Assembly (NCBI GenBank): GCA_034509925.1
Contig: CM067526.1
Span: 8,074,244-8,138,243, forward strand
DNA: 64,000 nucleotides
DNA from: Hirudinaria manillensis
Taxonomy: Eukaryota; Annelida; Clitellata; Hirudinida; Hirudinidae
Direction of reading: 5' to 3'
Notes under the pieces: generated by a model
Seen by the model: the letters and a program-made list of their open reading frames with translations, nothing else
What the model was told of the DNA's origin: nothing
Databases searched by the model: none
Program-made: the position numbers and the translations under genes
Part shown: one piece after another, positions 36,113 through 46,955 of the stretch
How the letters are laid out: each line of letters opens with the position of its first letter
Position numbering within the stretch: position 1 is the first letter of the stretch

Positions 36113-39100
36113 TCATTTTTTGTTGTTACATTTTGCAATGATTTGATTGAATTTGAAGAGATAAGCTATGGAAATGATCCTGAAGAAACCCATGGTTAAT
36201 ATCTGCAAAGAAAAAAATAAAAATAGCAAGACTTTCATGACTAACAACAAAATAAAATTTATTATTTATCTGAGTATCTTTGATTTAGAAACAAAGTCAT
36301 GTGAACATTTAATAATAAATGATATTATTTACAACTAATTAATATTTAATTAATGTCACCTAATTGATTACAACCTTGAACCATAAAAACAGAAGTGTTC
36401 ATAAAAATTATAGAAAAGTGAGATTAATGCATTTAATAAAATCATGTTATAATGAGATAAAATTGCAAGAAAACAATGTTTGATGCAATGACGCATGAAA
36501 AGTGATTCGTGCTGTTAACTGTTGCAAAGAATTTTGAACAGATTTTCATAAATGTCTAAAAAGAAAATGTTGAAATTGATTTCCAAATACAGTTTTAAAT
36601 CAAAGCATGGTTAAACTTGCACACTTAAATTAAACTTGCACACTTAAATTAAACTTGCACACCTGCAGCAAAGCTTCAGACGTGTGGGTTGCGGGTGACA
36701 TTCCCGAGGTCAAAGTTGAGAGAAAGAAGCCCTCGAAACCAATGTGGACGTTGAACTTTCCATTCTGTCGATGTTTAATCAAATCATTGCCTTGTAGTTT
36801 CAATCTATATTCAATTTATCGATCGGACTTAATAAAATTTAATTTAAATTGGTTTTTTCTAAATGAAATTAAAAAATTAATGAAACTCCACTCTCATCGC
36901 AGAAGCTCACAAACATGGTTGTAAAATGTTATGCATAGAAACATAACGAAGAACTGGATTTCATTTGCGTGAATTTAAATGAATGTCGTAATTACCAATA
37001 TGCATTTTAATTAGTTTATTAATAATAATTTAGTTATTATTATTACTAATGATAAACAATGTTAGTGATGATCAAAAGCATGCCAACAAGGTTGTCATTA
37101 ACATTTTTTCAAAATTTGAGAAATTCAAGTCAGACTCAATTGTCTTAGCATCAATATTGTAAAAATCACGTAAAATAACAAATATTATAATAAACTAGTA
37201 ATATATAAATAACAAATATTAAAGATAGATTATGCCTTACCACCACCCCTTTCATAATGTTCTTAGCGACATCTGCTGCCTCAAATAATCCAGATTCAGC
37301 TGATATGATGGCCGTTTCTAAAGGCTAACAAGAAATTCATGAAATTCTAATTAGTTGTATCAATTGATATTCAAATATAATACTTAACAGATTGAATATT
37401 AAATAGAAATGGACATTTTGTTCAATTTGGGCCAAAGTTTAAAAGAAAAACATTAAAACAAAAAACAAATGAATTACTTAAAACTTAAAACAACCCTGCC
37501 CTGAGACCAATTAAGCCAGGGTTTTACCATACTTATATACTTAATGTTGCAGCACACAACACGTTTGGGTGTAAAGTATTTTATTTCATACTCGGAAACA
37601 ATATTCTATCGAACCGTCGACAATAACTGTGCTTAAAACAAAGTTCCATCACCGAAACTTCTAGAATGTTCTACCTATTTACATTCCCTCAGCCCCTTCC
37701 AGTTTCTCAACAGGAACAGCTGTAACACTTAATTATAATAACCAATACATTACTATACTTATATACCTAATAACAATAATAATAATAATAACCAATGTAA
37801 TTCCATTAAAGAATTAAAAAATGAGAAATAAAAATAGTAAATAAAAAATAACCTTAGATTTCATCTCTTCATCATAGCCAGGAGTTTTGGTATCAGGTGG
37901 ATATGCCACACAAACTCTCACATTATGAGCTGAGACCTGATGATAATAATTTGACATAAATTACTTTGACTGATGATAATTTGACTGACATAAATTGATA
38001 TTGAATGCTTCCTTCAATGATCAATTAATCAATGACCAAAAACAACCTCCATTTGAAGAGCTTCGGCTAATCCTTTGAGTGCAAACTTTGAGGCACTATA
38101 GCCCGAGAATCCAAACAGACCCAGTTGACCTGCCTGCGAAGAAATGTAAACAACTCTGCCTCGTTTCCTTTCCTTCATTGAACCAATCACAGCTTTTGTA
38201 CAATAGAGGCTTCCAAAGTAATTGAGTTCCATGAGTTTCTGCTCGATTGAATTTTCCAATCAACCTTTCATTCACAACAATTCAGCAGGTAGACTGACCT
38301 TGAAAGAGTCTATTTGGATGTCTTCCAATTTGCCAGCAATAGAGAACCCAGCAGAATTTATTAGGACATCAACAGGCCCAAAGGTTACTTCTGACTTATC
38401 ACAAATTTTTATAATTACAATGAGGGGAAAATTGAACCAATTAATCAGTGATTCATTAAAAATAATAAAAACAATGGAAAATAAAAAAAACATATATTAA
38501 ATTCAAATGACAGGAGAGTAACAATACAATACAATTGTGTCTTACCTTTTTTATGATAGAATTTACATTCTCATAATCACTGCTAATATCAATAGAGAAG
38601 ACTTGGACATCATTCTGAAAATAGCGAACCAAGAATTTATTATGGCTTCATTCATCATTATAGCAATTACTTTCTGTAGAAAATAGACATATGCATATCA
38701 ATATACATTAAGTAACTATCCCAAGCTCACTTGTTCACTTCTGAATTTTTCCAACAGATTTTTTTTTGTTTGCATCAACTTTTCCTAAAAGACAACTAAG
38801 AAATCAATTAAGAAATCATTTCACATTGATCTTTGTTATCTAATCCAAAAATCTTAGCCCATAAAACTTAATGAAATGATAATCGACTCTGAAAGGCTAT
38901 ATCCTCAGAATAATTTATGAGTTAACAAATGACTAACAGGATCTCTTGCCAGAAGTGTAACCTTGGCACCTGCTCTGAAAGCTTCTTCTGCAAGGGCTTT
39001 GCCAATTCCGCTGGATCCACCAGTAATCTTCAAAGGAAACATTTATTCAGCAACACATTGTTATGAATCATTACAGAAATGTTGGGAATCAACCATCATA

Positions 39101-39206
39101 CCAAAACATGAGACCCTTGCAGATTGAATTTTACCGGGTTCGGAAGGAGATATTTTAAAACAATAAACGCCAACAGGGACAACCCCACAAATGCCTCAAC
39201 GAACAT
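36113..39206 (-). CDS. KDSR: 3-ketodihydrosphingosine reductase
   Basis: Ten exons on the minus strand: 39102-39206, 38938-39027, 38731-38784, 38546-38614, 38299-38394, 38047-38238, 37853-37936, 37241-37324, 36663-36764, 36113-36202, all phase 0, giving 321 residues (human about 332). KDSR reduces 3-ketodihydrosphingosine to dihydrosphingosine with NADPH, the second step of sphingolipid synthesis, on the cytosolic face of the ER. It is a short-chain dehydrogenase. Visible are an N-terminal hydrophobic anchor ([13 protein letters not shown]), the cofactor motif [11 protein letters not shown], the NSAG motif, catalytic Ser in [15 protein letters not shown] and the YSASK active site. The C-terminal part keeps [14 protein letters not shown] and a second hydrophobic stretch. 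Exon 9 uses the acceptor ending at 36765; an upstream frame extension was rejected because its phase does not fit. It is head-to-head with the GTPase gene, 320 bp away. Confidence 0.95.
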
Positions 39207-39526
39207 TTTGCAATATAATAAAAAAAAAAGTCGCGGTACGGAGTTATCAGCCCCAAGTAGGAGAGCGATAAAAAAACAAAATAAGGCTTCAAGATCTTTT
39301 ATTTGGCGGCCACGTTCCACGCCGAGGTTTGAATTTTGCTCTAATAAGTGATCGCATCTTTAATTTACAAATCGATGAATTAGCCCATCTTACATATTAG
39401 TCATACTTTTAATAATAATAATAATAATGCGTGCAGTGTTGCATAACTACTTATTGGCTATGTGCACTAATAGCAAAAGAAAATAAATGTTTTTGATGAT
39501 CCGCAGTGAAAAGCTATCAGTTGAAA
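39207..39526. promoter_or_regulatory. Shared upstream region of KDSR and the GTPase gene
   Basis: The two start codons face away from each other across 320 bp, which must hold both promoters. I see no TATA box or other definite element; an AAT tract lies at about 39410-39428. Confidence 0.5.
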
Positions 39527-42500
39527 ATGACCAAAAAAGTAGGCAAGGTACCTCTGGGAGATAATGACTTCTCTAATGAAACCTTGAATGAGAAGATTCT
39601 GAAGCAGTGTCATCATTTGTACTCTGATTCCGAAAGTGGTAAGATTTGAACTTTATTTTATTGGTTTTACCAGTTATGGACTTTTACGTGATTAAGAGTT
39701 TGGGATTTCTTAGGCTTAATAAAAATTGCAAAGAGAGTTTCTTTGGACCTGGTTGCTCCCAGGAAAAAAATAACAGTCCTTCTCATAGGAAACCATTCAG
39801 CTGGCAAAAGTTCTTTCATAAACTGGTAAAAGGTTTATTATAAAGCGTTTGAAAAGATTGAGAGTTTGAAAAAAAAATAACTCATTCATAATTCAATAAA
39901 TCATGATTCATAACGAAATTGTAATATTGATAAATTGATTATGTTCAATAAGTAACTATTTATGTATAAATATCATTATGGAAAAGTAATACTTTTGCTG
40001 AGTTCATTGCCAAACATTTCAAAATGATTCCCAAATTGTAATCCGTGTTCCATGTTGCACAACAAATCTAATTCATGATGAGAATAAGACTCCAAACTTA
40101 AGAATAAGTATTGATAACAAAATATGTTTTGAATTCAGCTTTTAATTTTTAGATGACTTTTTATTTTGCCTCTATTAACTTCAGGTATGTGGAAGAACAT
40201 ATACAGAAAACTGGAGTTGCCATTGAAACTCAGGGGGTGACGTTTGTCACCAGTGGCAAGAAAAGAGAAACATTTACAGTTGGTTGAAGATTGATGTTAA
40301 CTATTGATTGATTAAGTTTTAATAACTGTACCTGTAAATTATTGATGATTATAGGGGAATGCTACACTCCATCTCTATAGCCATTTTGAGCCACTTAGGG
40401 AAATCAATGGTTAGTAGTGAAGGATGTCAAGTAAATAATTAATTAGTTTTGTAACTATTTTTTCATCCCCAGCAAAATCTTTGACAATTAACTAATTGTC
40501 AAAGATTAATTGTAAGAATGAATCTTAAGTTTTAGATCTTTCACTAAAAAGTTTAATATTTTGTCATGTTTCATCACTGTTGCACATAAATTATCTATGG
40601 CACGTCACCACATTGATATCATAATCATAATCACAGGAGTGGTTGATTACCTCAGCACTGAGGTCTCCACCTCCAAAGAGAAGAAGTTCAATCTCGTGAC
40701 ATTCATTGATACTCCAGGATTGGTGGATGGAGGAATGAAGTATCCATTTGATATCAACAAAGCCATCGTCTGGTTAGGTGAGTTGGATGTGTTTTTTATT
40801 TTATTCTTTAACCTTTTCCAATTTATGCCATTATTTCCAATGTGGAATGATGAAAAAAAATATGTAATTAACACAGAACATATTTTTATTAAAATAATTA
40901 TGAATTATTTTTAAATTCATTTGCACGAAAGGCAATCTTGCCGACCTGATTCTTGTTTTCTTCGAGCCTGTGGGACAAGCCCTGTGCAAAAGAACATTGG
41001 ATCTTGTTGAGGAGTTGTCTCAGAAGAATGGAGACAGGATGAGGTTCTATCTGAGTAAAGCAGATGAAGCAGGAAATGAAGCTGATAGACAAGTTAGGAG
41101 TTAATTTTATTGCAAATCTTGAAAAAATATTTTTTTTTGTCACTTTGAGACTCAAAACAAATCAGAATTTAAAATAGTTACCAAAACTCCTGTTATACTG
41201 CCATCGAGATGCTATTATTAGTTGTATTCCTTATATTTATAATTTTGCATTCAGAAGGTGTTGATGCAAATAGTACAAGAGATTTGCAAGAGGCCTGCTC
41301 TCAATAAGACTAGTTTTGACATGCCAACCATCTACATAACAAATCATAATGCAAAGGTGAGGACATTGACATCATTGAGGTTGATAATATGATGATGATG
41401 ATGATCACAGTGATGCAGGAATGATCAAAGTGAAAATAAGAATAATGTTAATGTTTGTTTTTTAATTACATCATTATTATTATTATTATTATTATTAAAA
41501 TTATTTGTATTACCTCAGCAAACAAGGTGTTTGAACCAGATTGATGAAACTTGCAAAGAAATTGAAAAGACCATTAACCGAACAGTACAAAACACGTTAA
41601 ATTCTCTCGAGTTTGACTGTCAAAAGATTGCTTCTCTCATCGACCGGCGATTACAAGAAGACCAGTAATTTTACAAATTAACAAATTAATTTATTTATTT
41701 GTCGATTAATATCTGCTTGCAATAATAATATTTGAGCAGCATGCATCGGGTTATTAAAGCCTATAAAAGCTTCATATAAGTCCATCGAGGAGTTTGTTTG
41801 TTGGCACTGTTTGATGAAATTCTTGATTTGACTGCTAATTACTTTTAATGGTTATTGGAAGTTGGGTCTTAAATTATCTTGAGATATAACCTAAATGATT
41901 ATTAAGTTTATTATGACAAAAACATCCAGATTTTTATAAATTTTCATTTCAGAAACGTCCGCGAAAAGAACTCGGCCGCGCGAGTTCGCGGCTCCCTCTT
42001 GGGTGCTGTTGGCGTCGCCATACCTTCGTTTCTTTTTCTCTGCTTCGTGTCATCCCTGCTCGTCAAGGAAAGCCTTCTGCCTCTCACCGGAGGAATGGTT
42101 TTGCTCCTCGAACCTTTCGTGGTCAGTTCAAAGGGGAAGTGATGATGATGATGATGGTTTTGCTGCATGGGGGTGGCCGGTGTTGTTGGACCGTTTTGTT
42201 TGTCCTTTGTTATATTTAATTATTCATTATTCAGTCAATTATTCATTAATCAGTTGATTATTCAAATCAGCGACCGCTTTCCAAGCTATGGGCCCTTGCG
42301 TCGCCATCATTGGCGAGTTGCTTCACTGCTCTTCTCTTTGGAGTCCTTATGATTTTGTTTGCTAGGATTTATCTCAGGTGACAACTACAAATGTTTTATA
42401 AACCATCTTTCAAAAATTTATTTCCAAATTTTCCTATCGAACCAAATGATCCAACACGACCTGAAGTGGAGTTTTTATACGACTCAGGTCCATCGAGTGC

Positions 42501-42740
42501 ACTTTGACAAAGAAACAAAAACAGCAGCTCCTGGATGACAAGGAATATGTTCTGGATTATGTTAAAAAGAAAAAGGTAATTAATTAACTATTAATTAACT
42601 TATTAATCATCTGATAAGAATAATACTATGATACCATTAATGCCACAATTATTATGTGATGTCATCCAAGCCTTATACTTTTGCAGGATAACCTATACAA
42701 GCAGTATCTCGATGACTATGTGACGGACCACGAGATATAG
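39527..42740 (+). CDS. EHD/sarcalumenin-like dynamin-family GTPase with two C-terminal membrane segments
   Basis: Twelve exons: 39527-39638, 39714-39825, 40185-40278, 40355-40409, 40637-40777, 40932-41092, 41255-41356, 41519-41664, 41953-42121, 42271-42377, 42488-42575, 42687-42740; 446 residues, phases consistent. The G1 P-loop is GNHSAGKSS, G3 is DTPG within FIDTPGLVDGGMKYPFD, and SKAD is the likely G4. The stretch after G3 (YPFD then ADLILVFFEP) resembles EHD and sarcalumenin proteins rather than classical dynamins. There is no EH domain. Hydrophobic segments at about residues 325-346 and 372-398 suggest a hairpin or two-pass anchor near the C-terminus, followed by a Lys-rich tail. Family members bind and remodel membranes using GTP; the membrane involved here is unknown. 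AATAAA at 43262-43267 is a likely poly(A) signal. Confidence 0.85.
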
Positions 42741-43512
42741 TTACTGAGTTTTGTCATTTATTTAGTAATATGATATCAGTTCTTTGCATTCCTTACAATT
42801 ATTTGATGCTAACATTTTGTGATGGAATTAATTTGATTTAATTCATTAATTTTTTTCTCTGGTCATGTTTCATCATCAAAATATTAGTATTATTAATAGG
42901 TTTAGTATTAATGTTTTTATAGTTAGTGAACATTTGTTATTAAAGTAATTGAAGGAAGATATTTACCAGTGCCTACTATGTAACCTATAGGCATGCTCAG
43001 CCATTTCATAGATATTGGTTTTATTTCTTGTTTAGACATTAAATGAATTATTTCTTATTCATTTTAATGTTTTAATAATTGTGAAATGATGTTTTGGCAG
43101 GTTTCATTTTGTATATCATGGCATTATTTTCTTTGTTTTATCATATATTTTATTTTTATTGTGCACTTCATGTTCCTATGTCATCTGATAGTATTCATTA
43201 ATTATTTGGATTTAACCTGGTTTTAAATATTCTGTCCTTCCTTAAAATTTATTCTACTTTCAATAAATGTTCATATGAGATCTATAAAATTGTTTTTACG
43301 ATGAAGTCTTTTTCTATTTGTAAGTTACTGTTTAAAACTAGAATTTGATGAGGTACATTGAAAAAGAAATGTGTTTTCCCAAGATGTTGGGATTGATGTT
43401 AGCAGAGTCCGTCAATTTTGATTTTTTAAAACGAATGCAATATGGCACCTAAAGTTTTCTTTAGTTTACTTAGATAAAAAAGTGAATCAGTCTCACCCAC
43501 TTCCATGTCTCA

Positions 43513-43760
43513 GACGAGGGAGCGTTCATCGATGGGAGGAGCAGTGGACATCCAAAGACGGCCAAACCACACCAACCCTTCCTCGCGCTCAGTGAAAGGC
43601 GTCAAGACTCGTCATCCCGGTTTGGGTACCAGAATCAGTTTTGACTGACGTCCTGGCGAATTCAACTAAAGAGATGATCCCTAGAAGTATGACTCTGAGG
43701 AACTGACGCTACTCGCCGGCATATTAAGTAGGACAAGGAACATAGGTTGTGGTGGTTCAA
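43513..43760. repeat. Duplicated block, copy 1
   Basis: About 250 bp that recur, by eye at roughly 85-90 % identity, at 44237-44500 in the same orientation. Both copies share long perfect stretches such as CAACCCTTCCTCGCGCTCAG and GAGATGATCCCTAGAAGTAT. Copy 1 lacks nine bases present in copy 2 near 44280. The block is GC-richer than its surroundings. Confidence 0.9.
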
Positions 43761-44102
43761 TGAACTGTTTAGTCAAAAGAAAACGTTGGCAAATAAAACT
43801 CAACTGAAGCTGGAAATTGGTAAATTGCAATAAAAGTTTGCAGTCCTATGTTTGCAGTTGATATCGTGAGTTTGTAAATGCACATGCTTGTAAAGTATAA
43901 TTAATAAAATAATAATACTAATATCAATGAGGCCATTCATTTCTACCGCGATACTTTAAGTAATGATTGTGTTATTGATTTACTTTCACATTACGTTTTG
44001 CTTGAATTTAGAGGGTCGGCAACCATCTGATGATTATGCCGAAGTTGTGTTTCTAATTCACTCACGACTAGAGCCGTCAAGACAGTTGATCAAAAAATTA
44101 TT

Positions 44103-44117
44103 CCGACAGGGGGCGCC
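44103..44117 (+). promoter_or_regulatory. CTCF-like motif
   Basis: CCGACAGGGGGCGCC closely matches the CTCF core (CCNNNAGGGGGCGC). It lies about 130 bp left of copy 2 of the duplicated block. A matching motif lies to its right. Binding is inference. Confidence 0.45.
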
Positions 44118-44236
44118 CCGCTTACGAATAAACGGAAGCTAAGAAAAGGCACCTTGTCTGTAGCAGAAATTAACTTTAATTCGATAAAAAAAGTTGGAAC
44201 CAGTCGGAAAGCGACTCTCACCTCCCCACTCGCCTG

Positions 44237-44500
44237 AGACGAGAGAGAGCGTTCATCGACGGGAGGAGCAGTGGACGTCTTCGTTTCCAAAGACGACCAA
44301 ACCGCGCCAACCCTTCCTCGCGCTCAGTGAAAGGCGCCGAGACTCGTCATCCTGGTTTGGGTACCAGAATCAGTTTTGACTGACGTCCCGGCGAAGTCAA
44401 CTAAAGAGATGATCCCTAGAAGTATGACTCTGGAAATGGTCGCTTCTCGCCGGCATGATGAGTCGAACAAAGAACACCGATTGCGGTGTTTAAATGACTT
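44237..44500. repeat. Duplicated block, copy 2
   Basis: Second copy of the block described at 43513. In one plus-strand frame both copies stay open over about 40 codons and end at the same TGA (common end FGYQNQF), but differences are mixed, so coding is doubtful. Confidence 0.9.
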
Positions 44501-44645
44501 TAGAGCCAAAATGTTTACGAATTTACGATCAATTAATGTTGAGAATTGGTGAATTGTAAATTCATTAAATTGTGACGTTCGAAAGCCCACAATATACCTA
44601 TGGTTGCCCGAAAGCGTTCGAAAGAAGCTCCAAAGAAAACAAATT

Positions 44646-44660
44646 TCGACAGGGGGCGCC
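44646..44660 (+). promoter_or_regulatory. CTCF-like motif
   Basis: TCGACAGGGGGCGCC shares 14 of 15 bases with the motif at 44103 and has the same orientation. The pair brackets copy 2 of the duplicated block. Confidence 0.45.
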
Positions 44661-45844
44661 ATGTTGACGGACTAGCGGGAGTAAAGCACTAACCTCGTAG
44701 ACCAGTAAGAGCTCGAAGAGAGTTTTAAGTCCTTTGATTATATATTTTAGGTAATTGTTTATTGTATTTGATGAGAAAGATGACAATTGTTGTCTTGTCA
44801 GTTTCTTGAAATAGGGTATGAACGACGTTTCAATAATCGAGTAATGTTCTTGTGTCTTCCAGGCAAATTCTAAACTTTTTCAAAAATTATTTTAATTACT
44901 GGAAAACTGCAAAGGTCTACCTAGTGCATAAGTTAAAGCCAGTTCACGAACAAAGGGATAATCCATAGAAATTATTTTGCAAGTATTACAGTCATTTAGC
45001 TTCAATATCTTTGCGGTCCATTTCACACCCTTTTGGGACCGGATTTGGGCCGAGGGATGCCATTTAAAATTCCCTTTTATATTGCACCCACATCTAAATC
45101 TTTAACGTTTGACCTCTTAAAAGTCCATATCTTGTGACCCAGAAGTTTGTTTCGCAAGTAATGTTTCCTGATAAGTTGTAGCCGGATCTTGTTTGGGCCT
45201 CGAAGCTTTGGACATCTTAACTGATTTTGAGAATAAGGAATTGTGTTCAACGAATAAGGAAGATCGTGTTCAGACGTTTTAAACTGATATGCTGATTGAG
45301 TTCTCTAAGTTATGAAAAATATATGGAGAATGCGGATCGACATCTGACTGATGAGGTTTTACCAACTTCGCTACAAAGCGGTTCAAATCTCAACTAGCAC
45401 TCTGATAAGCATCGATGCTGCTTCTTACCAGGAATCCTAATTTCCAGGAGAATGTGGACGAGCATTGCACTAATTTGAACGATGAGGAATTGAACAAATT
45501 ATTAGGAAACGCTTATCGCGTAAGAATTAAATCACTGACCCACTCTCTTCTCAGCGGTATTTCTTCAAGAATGTGAGGCTGTACTTCAGCCTTCAGTTCC
45601 TCTGCAGTTGCGAGGAAAATTAAAACAATTTTTTATTGAACATAAAAATTCTAATTAAGTATTATCATTAATAATGAAATTATTATTATCAAAAAGGAAT
45701 TATTATTAGTAGTATGTTAATAAAAAAAGTATAATATATATAAATATATATATATATAGCATAAAATTAAATCCTTGGAATTCCAATCAAATTCAAATAT
45801 AAATAATTTCTAAATTGTTACAATGCTTTTGGAACTTGTTCGTT

Positions 45845-46155
45845 TCAAACGAATTCGTCGAGAACAACGCAGGGAATGCTGTGATTCATCGTTGTGTGTT
45901 GCTCGTGATTGAATATTGAGAGGTTGTACTCCGGAATGCAAACTTTTCTAAGGTCTGCAGTTGGAACGGTTTTTCCCTCTCCGGTGTTCCAATGGTCCAA
46001 ATACTTGCCGTCCACGAGCAACCATTTGACACATTTGAGCCAATAGAGAGCATGTTTACATACAAATCGCCAACAATCGACCCACGAGTGTAACATCAGG
46101 TACAACCAACCGGAGAGCAGCGGTCGCATTCCTTGCTTTCTCAGCCGGTCGGAAT
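45845..46155 (-). other. Open frame of unknown nature, possibly a terminal exon
   Basis: A minus-strand frame of about 100 codons ends at 45845. It is rich in Trp and Cys (for example CKHALYWLKCVKWLLVDGKY and a C-terminus CVVLDEFV). It has more varied composition than random AT-rich frames here and a possible acceptor near 46160. I do not recognise a family. A second minus-strand frame just upstream (46180-46331; Asp/Lys/Glu-rich, ending CVKQPT) may belong to the same or another gene. Confidence 0.25.
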
Positions 46156-46955
46156 GAACTCCAAGAATCTCTAGGTGGGCTGCTTCACGCAGCCAAATTT
46201 GTCATCGCGTTTCTCGTCATCCCCTTTTACCATCTCCTTCTCACTCTTCTCACCATCGCCATCATCATCAGCAGCACCAGTTTGTGCATCAGTTTTCGGT
46301 TTCAGTTGTCTTTTTAGCATCCTATTGCAGCAAATAAGGAAGAGCAGAAAAAAACGTTCACAATTCATGACGTCATCGTTATCACTATCATTACCAGCTC
46401 GATCGTAATCATTATCAAGATCGGCTCTCTCCTTATCTCTCCTCGGTTGGAGCGTTAAATGCACATTTGCAACAGCTTGGCATGCTTAAGAGCTTTGGAG
46501 CCTTTTTAAGTTTGCAGAATTCACATCGGCTTTGCAGTAGTTGAGAAAGTTTTGCTTCGTCCGCTTCATCTACTTCTTTCCAGTAGCTTTTCCGTCTTTC
46601 CACTGGTGGAAGTGAATCTAAGTTTTAATAGCGATTGTTCAAATTTCGAGAGCTTTTGTATTTATATCTAAGGATCGACTTTCCTTAGTGTTTCATTGAC
46701 TGGATTTTATTCAACGGGAGAAGTATGTCTAACTTAATATAGTTAACGTTATTATTTATTTGTCAGTTGAGCATGCGCTGGAAATGTTTTGTTTATTTTT
46801 AATCGATTAAACATTGGATATAAGCATATATTAGATACAAAAATAAACGTCATGGTTTTTGCGCTAAAGTAAGGCAAAATAAATATAAACTGTTAATTGA
46901 AGAGAAAATAGGTTTATTTACAATTTTATCATCAGATTAAGTAAAGATACAAAAA

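Larger units (their letters stand above)
42741..46955. other. Spacer with duplicated block and CTCF-like motifs
   Basis: The first ~530 bp is the 3' UTR of the GTPase gene. From 43.5 to 44.7 kb there is GC-richer, duplicated sequence described separately. A minus-strand frame at 45845-46150 and another at 46180-46331 look partly exon-like and are described below. The rest is AT-rich with a short TA tract at 45735-45760. Confidence 0.5.

Noticed and set aside
36765-36815. Longer KDSR exon 9
   Set aside because: The available AG sites give the wrong phase; the acceptor at 36765 gives an exact match to the family length.
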